Positions 24,365 to 35,169 of a stretch of DNA of 64,000 nt are shown piece by piece (within the stretch, counting starts at the first letter, position 1; every line of letters starts with the position of its first letter). Origin of the DNA: Ceratodon purpureus. Lineage: Eukaryota; Streptophyta; Bryopsida; Pseudoditrichales; Ditrichaceae. A program made the translations under genes and the position numbers. Location: assembly GCA_014871385.1 (NCBI GenBank), contig CM026427.1, positions 372,001 through 436,000 on the forward strand, written 5' to 3'. The notes under the pieces were generated by a model, which saw only the letters and a program-made list of their open reading frames with translations, did not search any database and was not told the DNA's origin.

Positions 24365-25894
24365 ATGGAAGAAGGGTACAGAACTTACCGAAGGCAAGCA
24401 CCATCATTGATGCCACGGAATCGGAAAGTAGTTTGGGATCGTGACGAGATTGGAGAAGCAGGCACATCCTGCGAATGCGTTCCTGTGAAGATGCATCCTA
24501 AGCTTTGGAGCAAGTTACCCCAGCATATTGTAGACTGCATCTACGCCAGAGTTCCGTATGTGGATTTCTTCCGACTCCGATGCGTGTGCCGGCGATGGAA
24601 TGCCCTCCTCCACTCTCCTTCCTTCCTTGAAGAGAATCCCAGTGCGCCATTTCCAGAGCCATGGTTCCTGGTCATCACCAAGCAGTTCGTCCGTTACCTC
24701 ATTTTCGACTCGAAATGCAAAAGCTGGATTTGGATCCGTCTGCCGGGATTCTTCAGGGGAACATGGACAATTGGGAGCCACGATGGCCTTCTGTACGCCA
24801 TCCGGAAGGAAAACAACGTTCTAAAGGTTGGGGTGTTTAACCCTAGAACAAAGATTTGGAAAGAGCTACCTCCGTTGCAAAAGCCTGACATACACGTCCA
24901 CTTGCACGGGATGGTGAAGCAACACCGAGAAGCGGAGGACTACAAGCTCGTCATGGTGACCAACCCAGATCAGTCCATGCGAAGTGTGCACAGCACCACC
25001 CAAGTCTACGACTCGACCACGGATTCATGGTCTCTCTCAGCTGCTAAAATCCCTAAAGGTCGCAATGGCCTCTTCTGCGAAAACACAGTCTGCTGCAACG
25101 GAGCTTTGTATGCATACAACGAGCAACCCAACGACCCCGACGACCACGAGCCATCCTTCGACGGCCTCCTGACCCTGGACTTAGAGAACGACACTTGGAG
25201 CTGGGTAGCCGGGCTCTTCCCCTGCGAGACTCCATTGTTCCATGTGTTCGGCCTCAACATGAGCCGCCCCAGCCTGCACCACGGCCTCTTCTCCTGGCAG
25301 AGCCGCGTCTACGCGGCGGCCAAAAACATGCGCAACATCGGCAGAATCAGCTTCTCCATCTGGGAGCTGCAGGAGAGCCACGCCTGGAAGGAAGTGAACC
25401 AAATGCCCTGGGACCACTTCAACTGGCTCTCCGACGAGCAGGACTACCCCAACTATGGCACCGGCACAGTGCTGGTGCAACACAGCAGCTTCCAGTGCCG
25501 CAACTTGGTGCTCATCTGCGGCTTCTTAGAAGAGGAGGACCTGCCATTTAAATTCGTCTTGTATGACCTCCACAAGCGCGAGTGGCACCGCCTGGACGTG
25601 CCCCTGCTCCTCGGCCACGCGGGCTGCGTGGACCACAGCTTGGACAGCAGCAGCAGCACCACCACCACCACCACCACCACCGATAGCAGCCCCAGCGAGG
25701 AAGACGCCAGGTCAAGGTCGAGCTCCAGCAGCAGCACCACCAGCAGCACGACGGACCTCAGCAGCGACACCGATGCAGACACCAATGCAGATGAGCGTCG
25801 AACAATTAGCCAGCCCGCCGCAATTAGCCAGCTCCATGAATCAGAGTCATTTGATCATGATATTACTCAACGCCCAGCTGCGCCTCATCAGTAA
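24365..25894 (+). CDS. F-box/kelch-type protein (LCR/HWS-like)
   Basis: An intronless 509-residue protein. Residues 48-88 are a typical F-box (LWSKLPQHIVDCIYARVPY, then FFRLRCVCRRWNALL). Residues 95-420 look like a kelch-type beta-propeller: spaced Gly/Trp-rich strands such as VGVFNPRTKIWKELPPL, TQVYDSTTDSWSLSA, LTLDLENDTWSWVAGLF and FVLYDLHKREWHRLDVP. It should act as the substrate receptor of an SCF ubiquitin ligase. The closest families I recall are the LEAF CURLING RESPONSIVENESS and HAWAIIAN SKIRT type. Unusual is the C-terminal tail from residue 423: long Ser/Thr runs coded by AGC and ACC triplets, then an acidic Asp/Glu stretch. The start is the first ATG after the uORF stop; the next in-frame ATG would lose part of the N-terminal extension. 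Confidence 0.87.
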   Translation: MEEGYRTYRRQAPSLMPRNRKVVWDRDEIGEAGTSCECVPVKMHPKLWSKLPQHIVDCIYARVPYVDFFRLRCVCRRWNALLHSPSFLEENPSAPFPEPWFLVITKQFVRYLIFDSKCKSWIWIRLPGFFRGTWTIGSHDGLLYAIRKENNVLKVGVFNPRTKIWKELPPLQKPDIHVHLHGMVKQHREAEDYKLVMVTNPDQSMRSVHSTTQVYDSTTDSWSLSAAKIPKGRNGLFCENTVCCNGALYAYNEQPNDPDDHEPSFDGLLTLDLENDTWSWVAGLFPCETPLFHVFGLNMSRPSLHHGLFSWQSRVYAAAKNMRNIGRISFSIWELQESHAWKEVNQMPWDHFNWLSDEQDYPNYGTGTVLVQHSSFQCRNLVLICGFLEEEDLPFKFVLYDLHKREWHRLDVPLLLGHAGCVDHSLDSSSSTTTTTTTTDSSPSEEDARSRSSSSSSTTSSTTDLSSDTDADTNADERRTISQPAAISQLHESESFDHDITQRPAAPHQ

Positions 25895-25948
25895 TTTAAT
25901 TAAGCCTAATTCCTTACTTCCATTCCAGCTCACGAGTAGAATTAAGGA

Positions 25949-25950
25949 AC

Positions 25951-25988
<38 letters not shown>
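25949..25988. repeat. (ACAG)n microsatellite in the F-box 3' UTR
   Basis: About ten ACAG units directly downstream of the F-box stop codon. Confidence 0.92.
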
Positions 25989-26526
25989 GGCACCGTACGT
26001 ACCACTGTGATGTCACAGACCCACAATTGTCAATAACCCTTTAAGGCAGTTGATCAAGTGCAGCTATTCTTGCAGGCGTGTTTGCTGAGTGCTCTCAAGA
26101 GTTTCCTCTCACTGCAACTCTGCGCCGGTTGCTTGCCGTGTGTAGGAATCAGGATCAGGATCAGGATGGTGTGTGAAACAGTGACTGACTCTGGGCAACC
26201 AGGCTCATAATTTACAGCTAATTCATAACTAGTACCACTCCACACAAGGACAATCTCGTGAACTCGTGTTGGAGAATTGTCAGTCAAACGCCGCCTTAGA
26301 CTCTCGAGAGGAAGACTGATCTGAAAGTCGTTTGCCATCCATTCAAGGATCAATGTATCAATATTATAAGTACCAAACTCTCCGAAGTTCACTTCACTCC
26401 ATCCAGCAGTTCACTCACAACTCCAGAAATAATCTTCTCGCAGTTTGCAGTTTGAATTATGTATATTGTATGTTTCTTGAGCTCCTGAATTCGATTGAGT
26501 AAGTAATCAATCTACAATTTGTTACC
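25989..26526 (+). other. Intergenic region between F-box and Hog genes, probable Hog promoter
   Basis: No coding signal. The last 150 bases before the Hog ATG include TATGTATATTGTATG near 26459, a possible TATA element. Confidence 0.4.
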
Positions 26527-28630
26527 ATGGAGACTTTGCGCGCAAAGCAGCTCGTGCTGTTGCAGGTGCTAATTCTCTCCGTCACGCTGCATCAAGCGGC
26601 GATTGATCTGGTGGGTGCTCTTGAACCGATGCAAATTGGGGTCGAGAGTTTCCAAGCGCCATTTAAAGATGGCACGCCTAACACCTTCATTGGCACTGGA
26701 CGTCAGATCGGTAGCTCCTTACTTGATGCCACGACGCCGGCTCTCATGTTTGGAGTGATCTCATCTGCACATGTGAGTGTAATTTGCGAGCAAATTGCAA
26801 GCACAGGCAGCCTCAGCTTCATGGCTGATGTCACAACTACTACATTGGGAAGCACTATCACACAAGCCTTGATCTCATCTCAAATCACTTCCACTCAAGG
26901 TTGCATGGAAGAGAGTGATGCTTCAGGAACTCAAGCTCTTATGGTGGATGATAGCGGCCGCCCAAGTGTGGTGAGTCGTGATCAGGCTTACCCAAATATA
27001 TATATATATATTTATTCATTTATATTGATTAACTCTTTCCAATTGGGAATCCGGAATTATAATGGAAATTAAGGAATAGATTAATCAATTGGTAATTCTC
27101 AAGCCAAAACATAAAACATGAATTGAATTTCGAATGTAATTTTTGTCATTGTCATGATTGTGCGTGCAGCTTGTCTGTCCCAGCAACGCAGGCTCGATAG
27201 GCTGCGCAATCTACCTAACGGGCGACGACATCACCAATCTCTACAACCAGGGAGTCCGGCGCCGGCTGCTTGGACGGAGAACGCTCGTGCATCATATGAG
27301 TTGCGCTGGCGAGGCCAAGAAGGGCGCCATTTCTGGAACCATTACTGGGGTCTTGGCTGTCACAGCATGCGCGGCTTTCACTGGTCCCATGGCACCGTTC
27401 TGCGCAGCTGGAATGATCGGTGCCTCTGCAGGGCTTGGCGCCGCAGCCAGTTGCGCCTCAAGCTGCTTCCCAGGTAACTCGAGGGATTGAGATAAATTTT
27501 CTAAGAATCTCTCCAAATTTGTAGCTCTCGTGTCGTGAATTTCGTCGAGAAAGATTGTAAGAGTTTGTGCTGTAAGCTGTGCAGGAGATGCCACAGTTTC
27601 TATGGCAGATGGCGGAGTGATACAGATGAAAGCTCTGGCGTTGGGTGACGAGGTGCATAATATTTTTGCACAACTTCAAATCTCATTATTTTTTTATGAA
27701 TCCTGATAATTTTGCAATGACGGTATTGTAGACTACAGCTATGGTGAATTTTGGCTGCAAATGGCATGCTTTTCAACTCACGGTGTATTTGCGCTCAACT
27801 GAATCGTCAATTCATTTTGTGCAGGTTGCTGTCAGAAAGCAAGATGGTCGTCTTGCGTATGAGGATGTCTATGCATTTGGACACAAAGATGCCTCTGCTA
27901 CTGCAACATTTGTTCGGCTCACTCTGAAATCGATCATCGCCAATATGTCGGACCCTGCCGTCGAAAGCAGGAGCTTAGAGCTCACAGCTTTGCATTTTGT
28001 CCCAATCTTGTCAGGTTGATGGATTATCACCAACAGTTTCTACCTATGAGTCCAAAACATACGAACTCGATACTTTGTCGTGACTTCCGAATAAGCAGAT
28101 CCAGATCGTTTTTTATACTAAAAAAGATTGAATTTGCAGATGTTGCAGAAACTCTCGTCTACAAGCGAGCTCAAGACATTATCAAGGGTGATAAAATGTG
28201 GACTCAGGGAGCGTTCATGCGTGCCGACAGAACAACTACCCATTTCCCTGTGTACGTCGTCACCGGGATTTCAGTACTCAAAAAACAAGGTCTATACAAT
28301 CCATTCACCCTGGGTGGCACCATCATCGTCAATGGCGTGGTGGCGTCCTCTCATAGCGACTGGTTTCTTGATAGCCTTTTCCAAGTCTTCAATTTGGTGC
28401 ACTGGCTGCCAGCGGCGTATCAGTTAGTTCTCTTACCTGTGCGAATGCTCTACTACTACCTGGGTAAGAGTTTGTACATCACCCTCTACCAGACATTGGA
28501 TTCTTTAGTGCACATGATATCCATGTTTGCAAGCAAGCATGGAGGAGGCATCGCTACCACAGTGGGCGCAGCTTCGGGCTTTGTTGCAATCTTATCAATG
28601 CCCAAGTTGACCATAAAATGGCAATTATGA
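26527..28630 (+). CDS. Hog-type protein with hedgehog/intein (Hint) autoprocessing domain
   Basis: Five exons, 26527-26970, 27170-27473, 27585-27652, 27825-28014 and 28140-28630, join in matching phases to 498 residues. Residues 1-30 look like a signal peptide (QLVLLQVLILSVTL). Residues about 31-205 form an unrecognised N-terminal domain with a few Cys. Residues 206-246 are Ala/Gly/Cys-rich and end SCASS. The Hint domain starts at Cys247 with CFPGDATVSMADGG and LALGDEV, the hallmark of hedgehog/intein self-splicing domains. Block B is present as LELTALHFV, giving T326 and H329 of the T-x-x-H motif. The domain closes with PFTLGGTIIVNGVVAS, like the hedgehog PLTxxGTIVVDGVLAS segment. A hydrophobic tail (410-498) follows. 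By family knowledge Cys247 should carry out an N-S shift and release the N-terminal part, perhaps with a lipid adduct. All expected residues are intact. Confidence 0.87.
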
Positions 28631-29774
28631 CGTCAAGGAGGGCGCGGTTGTAGTTGCATATTTAGAGACCAAGTGATTTAGAAGCTTCTCAGTCTTCCTA
28701 TGTATCAAACACGGTATATAGGAATCCAATGGCAGTACTCACGATGCAGGTCTCTAAGTCATAATTCGGAGGACGAGTATCTGTCCACATCCCCAATCTG
28801 TGATTTGGATCCTATCGGTCCAGCAACTCTGTTGAATATTACGTTGGGCACATGGTTTGAGGGGGAATTTCCCACTAATTTATCTGCTTATGTTGCGTCG
28901 ATGTTTTCCCAAGATTCACTGTTTTCGGATCACAGCGCAAACAAGCAGCTTGCACTCTACTGCAGATGTTGCTGGTCAGTGAGTACTGATTCATGGAAAA
29001 TTATCCTACCAGATTGTCACAGTGCTATCCTACAGATAAGACGTTGCAATTGCAAAGAAATAACCCACAGAACATTAAGTATGTCTATGACAGACACACA
29101 AAGTGCACAAATCACTTCGAGACAGATTAAAGGTTTCAACTCGTAGACCTTCCCCGTGACAAAAGAAACATTCAAGGGCATATGCAGATGACAGTGTTAT
29201 TTGCAATTGAAATGCATTGTCAGGTAATGACATAATATAGGCCCCGAAAAGGGGTTCGAGGGAAGCAACAGCAACTCCTGACTTATTGAGATTATCTGGA
29301 ATATCATTAGATATGTCCTTCCTTTTCCCAGTACCTGCACACTAAAAATCAACTACTGATTGATTCAAATTAGCGACAGACTCTAGTTTTTGCCCATCAT
29401 TTCCTGAATCAGAATTCACAACACCAGAAGAAAAGGAGTACGGATCCTTGGATCAGGGTGTCTTCACTTTGAACTAGTCTCCGAAGCACTAGTTTAGCTT
29501 CTATATTTTCTTTAACCTCAGATTACCATCAGTGGGTTGATGGCCGAGCTCCTGACCTCAAACCTTCTTAGGTTGCAGCTTATCGTGGCCATTGGCAAGG
29601 GCCTCCGTAGTTGTCTATGGTTGTGTACGATATCACGAACGAAGTAGTTTGAGTTAGAACAAAAATGGAGTGGCCCGGAGACCGACTCAGCGGTCACCTT
29701 TAACTTCCGTATGATACAAGGGGATGCGCTTCGCCGAGTCGTCACTCGAACAACATCCATGCCGCCAGAGCAGA
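28631..29774. other. Region between convergent Hog and small minus-strand gene
   Basis: Both 3' UTRs should lie here. A 148-codon frame at 28700-29146 has no recognisable features and begins 70 bases after the Hog stop, so it is most likely untranslated sequence. Confidence 0.4.
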
Positions 29775-30281
29775 CTATCTGAACTTGGGCAGAACTCTGC
29801 GCACAGTCGTCAGCTCAGAGCTCGGCTCCGGCTGCCGCCTCTTCCTAGAAATTTGCGACGAGGCGGAAGGAAGGAGCCTCCTCACTGGTCCGTTTCCTTG
29901 GGCTTGTTGCAGCGGTAGAGAGAGGTTGACAGTCTTGTCATCCGAAGAAGCAACCTGGTTCAGCAAAGAGACAGAATGTGAGCCCGCAAGTACTATTCTC
30001 CAAAAAACAGAGGAACGCAAAGACAATTACTCAAAGCAGCAGAAGCAGCAACGATTCGAACTTACATTTCCACTTCCAGGAAACAGATGAGTGATATCAC
30101 GCAGAGGAATCCGCGGGTGTCGCCTAGGCTGGCACCTCACCAGAACATGCCTCTCTTGCACCATATTCTCAATCTCGTCACCAACCATCGGGTTCACGTT
30201 CTCGTCATTCTCCCGTCGAACGCTACCATCCTCGAGAAGCACAGCCAGAGCCCTCAGCCACGAAGCACGTCGAACAGCCAT
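29775..30281 (-). CDS. Small basic protein of unknown function
   Basis: Two minus-strand exons, 30281-30066 and 29954-29775, joined in phase 0 across GT-AAGT and a pyrimidine-rich CCAG acceptor, give 131 residues. The protein starts MAVRRASWLRALAVLL, has an acidic stretch with NDENVNP, then PRRHPRIPLRDITHLFPG, and ends with a basic RKRRQPEP segment and RRVLPKF. The RIPLRDI motif resembles the destruction-box-like and RRPLxDITN motifs of some cell-cycle proteins, and RKRR could be a nuclear signal, but I do not recognise the family. An in-frame upstream ATG exists at 30368, giving 29 more residues; I prefer 30281 because the conserved-looking part starts there. It converges on the Hog gene. 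Confidence 0.55.
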
Positions 30282-30658
30282 AGCCAACACTGGTCCCTCA
30301 CCCTCGATCGTGAGGAATGGAAAACCACTGACGCAGATAAATTTGCACCGCTTGAAACAAACAATCAAACACCCTCAATATTGTACAGACGCTCCAGTCA
30401 GCTGAAGCAGAATTCACCTGCCCCGAATCGATTGGCACTATTCTCCAAGCCAATCCAATTCAATCCACACTCACGTACTTACTCAGTCAGTCGACGCAGG
30501 GGATGGAAGGGAGGGGAATGCTCTAGTGAACAGCAAGCAAGCATGGAAACAGGGGACGTGAGCGCAGCGGCAGCAACGGGAGTGGAAGAAGAAGAAGAAG
30601 CAGAAGCAGGGCTGTGCTTGGCTGTGTGTGAATGAATCAGCCTTTGCCTCTCTCTGGG

Positions 30659-30717
30659 CTCTCGCTCTCTCTCGCTCTCGCTCTCGCTCTCTCTGTCGGG
30701 CGCTCTCTCTCTCTCAG
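30659..30717. repeat. CT-rich (GAGA-type) simple repeat
   Basis: Imperfect TCTCTCGCTC units about 350 bp upstream of the small minus-strand gene. Confidence 0.85.
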
Positions 30718-31607
30718 TCGACTCTGTAGGTTGGCGATGACCCCTCCGAGTGGGACATGTCCGAGTGGGAGTGGGAGTGGGAGTGGGAGTGGAGATGGCG
30801 GGACCGCGGTGGCCACGCCCACTCTAACTTATGTACTAGTCACTCAGTTAGTGAGGCAACCAACGCAAAGGGAGGGGGAGTGGCCCAGTGCCCAGTGCCC
30901 GCGCAACACCAACACACAGGGAGGCCCAGGCCCAGGCCCAGTTTGAAATCCAAATCCTTTCGCCCCACGCCCACGCCCACGCCCACGCCCAGGCTCCCGC
31001 CCACTGCCACTTCCGTTCGTAATCCATCCGCCCACGGCTTCCCGCGCCAAAACTACACTACTGTACAGTACCTACCTTACTTGCACTGCCCCCAAGCCCC
31101 AAGCCCCCCCAAGCCCCCCTTCCTTCCTTCCAGTTGCGCGGGCGGGAGTCTCTTCCCATTTCGAATTCCCTTCCCTTCCTTCCTTCTCTTCTCTGCAATC
31201 TACTCCGGCCCTAGATCCTCTTCTTCCACCTTTGAATCTACTCTAGTGTCTCCCACCTCAAGCCTCATGCTCATTCAAACCCTTTCCACTCATCAATACA
31301 TAAGTGAATACTAGTCTCTTCTGATTTGTATATTTTCTATATTGCTTTTATATTGCTCTTAGAGCTTTTGATGATCACATCCATTTTACAACATATTTCA
31401 TTTAAGATTGATCAAATAATGACTTTACACATGATAACTATTTTTTATTTTTTATTATTATATGTCACCCTAAAATTCAAAATAAATAAAATTATTAAAT
31501 TGGAATTTTGACCAATTGAAAAAATGTGGACAAAAACATCAAATGTTGAGATTAAACATGCCATAAATCAGGTGATAAACATACCAATAAAAGAATGTTG
31601 TACACGT

Positions 31608-31652
31608 AAAAAAAAAAAAAATAAATAAATAAATAAATAAATAAATAAATTT
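31608..31652. repeat. (AAAT)n microsatellite with poly-A lead
   Basis: A run of about 13 A followed by seven to eight TAAA units. Confidence 0.92.
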
Positions 31653-31846
31653 CTAGTACATCTTTGTGTTCAAATCTATTTTCTATCATCCAAAACTAAT
31701 ATATCAATGTTGATTTTTTGATAAATTTACATTTGTAATGATAAATTATGGAGTGTTCAATGGACCACTACAAATGTTGGCGCCAATATTTGTAGGCTTT
31801 TGGTACCAATACAAAATCATTTCTATAAGCCACTAAAACCTTATAA

Positions 31847-32775
31847 TTGACCTCTAAAGGATAAATAGCCCACCTAGGGCAATTTTGGAGTTTTTGCATG
31901 TACCTGTGACTTCAATTTAGATCGAGATGTTTTGAAACTTTTTGTAAATGTTTGTCATAGCAAGGATTTTGAGGAAATCTATTTTTTTAATTTAGAATTT
32001 TTTAAAAATAGTTATGGTATCCGAAGTGAAATGTTTTGTTCGGTGGGCAATTCGGGCAGCCACGCTAAATGCATTTGTTACCTTTGAGATTATTTCTATA
32101 AATACTTAATATTGTCATCTTTGAAATTTCCCAAAAAAACTTCTTTCAGTACAAAGTGTTCACTCCACAAAATATCAAAGTTTTCTCACCGTTTCGGGCA
32201 GTGTGCTAAGAAAACTTCTTCTTTCTTTCATAAAAGTTAGAAAAATTATTTTTTTAGGAATTTTCTATTTTTACTTAAAAGGATGGACATCAATCTTTAC
32301 TTTGATCATTAGGATTGAGACTTTTATGAAATAATGGAATTTCTAGGAAAGAAATATGAATTAGCATTCTATTGCATTCAACTCTATAAAAATATTGTTT
32401 TCAACATGCTACATTTTGTTTTTTGTTTGTAATTTTTTTTTATAAAATTAGCTAACTTAGTCTTCTTTTTCATGCACCAAAAAACCTAAAATCCATAGTG
32501 CAAAAAACCTAAGGGAAAAAAAGTTAGAGTCTGTAGACCTAATCAAAAATCGTGTCAAAAAAAATTGATTTCAAATTTCAATCGCTATAATCTTTTAATG
32601 TCTACAGTTGATTATGATGAAATTTATTGAGCTATCCACTACAACAATATAATTGAAGATCTTAAGGCTATAATTAGAGCATAATGATTTTTTAGTCATT
32701 CATGCTTTTTACATTGGAAATGGTAGTTTTGGAACGTTTTTTGGTGAAATATAGTTAAGGAACTTTAGGGGTTAA
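31847..32775 (+). mobile_element. TTAA-flanked piggyBac-like MITE, copy H
   Basis: The left border is TTGA then CCTCTAAAGG (worn), the right border ACTTTAGGGG then TTAA. Length 929 bp. The subterminal motif is present as GAAGATCTTAAGGCTATA near 32655, about 110 bp from the right end. The interior has no frame of note and is strongly diverged from copies A-C, so this looks old. Confidence 0.5.
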
Positions 32776-33829
32776 AAACATTGATCATCCACTTTGTCAT
32801 AATATTTATAGAACGAGAAGGATATTAGACCTTCTAAATAATTTATATTCCAATAGAACAATAATGTTTAAATTAAGTTGTTGTTATATTTTATATTGGA
32901 TTGAAAAATATCTATGATTGAGGGAAAAAGACATGAATGTGTGTCATGATTTACATTTTATGAAAATACACAGTAAATAATATAAAATCTTCACAATCTC
33001 CGAATGTTTGTTTGAATTAATTATAAGAGTACTTTGTTATATTTGAAAATTCAAAATTCAAAATAATTTTAAAATTTTCAAGATTTTCAAGAGGCATGAA
33101 TTAACTTTCATAGAAGATTAGTGTAGAATTGGCTCCAAATTCATTGGTACGTTGGTTGATTGGCGAACAGATATGGTTGTTTTAATACCGTAATGTAGAT
33201 CATATAACCGCATTTAGTCAGATGTTAATCCAAAGCAACATTGCTTCTATGAAAATTATCAGATACACTTTATTTGACACATTCTATGATTATCAATTTA
33301 ATTCTTTTGCTCAGTTGAATATGAAATGGAAAAATCTCATTTCTTAGATTTGATAGTTATCAGTTTATATTATTTTAAGAAAAATATTGTTTTTTCATGT
33401 ACTGCAACAGTGAATGTTTTGAAATTCTAAATAATATTTGCACACATTGAATTGATCAATATTTTGAAGTTACAATATCCACTTACAATATTTAGATGAA
33501 ATTGATACTCTAAAAACGTAATACCTTACCATTTTAGTTTATGTTAAGAAAATCATACATATAAGTTATCAAATGTATAAAACTATCATTATTTTTACTT
33601 GTCTTTTTCTTTAAAATTGATAGTTTTCACAACACCATCATCTACAGTTTATTTGTTTATTTATTTAAAAAAGTGTTCATTTGTCTTCACAAACTTATTC
33701 TACAAAAACCCTTACATGAACATTTTTTCATGGAAGGTGAAACATGCAAATTTATATACTCCTTGAACAATTATTTGTGTGTTTGAAATTCCTTAATTAA
33801 TTTCAATGTAAGATTTTAAGACAATCCAC
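32776..33829. other. AT-rich spacer between elements
   Basis: Nothing recognisable; very AT-rich without open frames. Confidence 0.4.
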
Positions 33830-34775
33830 TTAACCCCTAAATGTCCAAGGTGTTTTGGCACTTCCAAAACTGAAAATTGCAGATTTTGACCACCGTAAGA
33901 TGTATGGAAATTGATGTATGTTTCCAATAAAATATTCTTTTCTTGTATTTCTAACCGTAAGATCTTCAACCTAACTACTTGCACTAAGACCATGTCAAAT
34001 TTCAACTGTTGGATCTTTACCATTTGTGAGATTATATCGTTCAAAGTTTATTGTTTTTTTTTTTTGGTGGCTTTCCTCGAAAGGCATAGTCCAAATGGTG
34101 CCAAGGGAGACTTGATGATTGTTACTCCAAACATTTTGCTCATATTTTTTTCCATGTAGGTAACTAAGTTGGGCACCTCCATGCAAAATTTTGAAGACTT
34201 ATTTTGATTTTTTGGCCTTCATGCAAATTATTTTCCAAAAGCAGGTACAAAATCGTCAATATGGTAAAACTTAAATAATATTAAATGTTTTTGATTTGGA
34301 AAAAAAAGTGAACGGTGAAAAGTTACATCTATGAGTTTGTAAATTTTGGAAGAAATAGAAATTGAAAAATTTCTAAATCTCAAATTTTGACAATTTTTGA
34401 AAGGAAAAATTGTAAAATTACAGTAAACTTTAAAGCTTGTTCATGTAATTTTTGGAGGCTGCCCTTGTATAATTGGTAAACTTTTTGGCTTGAGTCACTT
34501 TGAATTTTGAGTAATGATTTGGTTATGAACATATTTTTTTTTTAAATTGAAAAAAAACCTAATTTTAAACAGCATGTTTTGGACTTGAAACCTAAAATTT
34601 CTAGATGAAGGTTCTAAAATTGGAATTTGACTTTGAAAAATTTACCATGTACACCTTGCGGTAAAGGGAGCATCCAATAAAAATAATAGGCAAAAATATT
34701 ACTTTTAACCTCTTCAACTAGGCTGCCCGAAATAGCAAAAACCCAAATCGGGTTTCCTGGACCTTTAGGGGTTAA
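33830..34775 (-). mobile_element. TTAA-flanked piggyBac-like MITE, copy C
   Basis: The left border is TTAA then CCCCTAAATGTCC, the right border GGACCTTTAGGGG then TTAA; 946 bp. The subterminal motif CCGTAAGATCTTCAACC lies near 33955, so the copy is reversed relative to A and B. The shared block CACCTCCATGCAAAATTTTG lies near 34174. It lacks the 400-bp insert of copy A at the equivalent position (about 34235-34265) and so shows the empty site. Confidence 0.72.
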
Positions 34776-35169
34776 TATATGATTCTTTATTCCTTCATAC
34801 AAACTGCATTTTTATGCATTTATAATTTTTTGTTTATACTGAAAATGTAAAATTTGAACTTATGTTTAATATTCAATGCAAAAATGTCTTGGCACATCTT
34901 GGAATTTTTATAAGTTTAAATGTTACTTTTCACAAAATATACATTTAACATGCAATTATGGTTTTTCTTAATCATTGAGATTTTTGTATTAAATAAAATA
35001 TGACATGAATACTTCAACAACATAGATTTTATATTTTTGATGAAAATGTACATTTGATTCTAAAATTAATGTAGGAAATGAAAATATAATTTAGCTCATC
35101 ATGAGAGTATTATATAATTTTGTGTATCTTTTCATGGTATTTACACTTTAATGTGGAATTTTTTTCTTA

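Larger units (their letters stand above)
30282..31846. other. Probable promoter of the small minus-strand gene, then AT-rich spacer
   Basis: Low-complexity tracts crowd the upstream side: CT-rich (TCTCTCGCTC)n at about 30659-30717, (GGGAGT)n at about 30768-30793, (CCCACG)n near 30965-30992, and C/T-rich text to 31.2 kb. Such GAGA-type tracts are common in plant promoters. From 31.3 kb the DNA turns AT-rich and empty. Confidence 0.45.

Noticed and set aside
25563-26036. 157-codon frame overlapping the F-box tail
   Set aside because: A shadow frame over AGC/ACC triplet repeats, extended by the ACAG microsatellite.
28700-29146. 148-codon frame just after the Hog stop
   Set aside because: It lies in the expected 3' UTR, has no recognisable feature and no promoter space.
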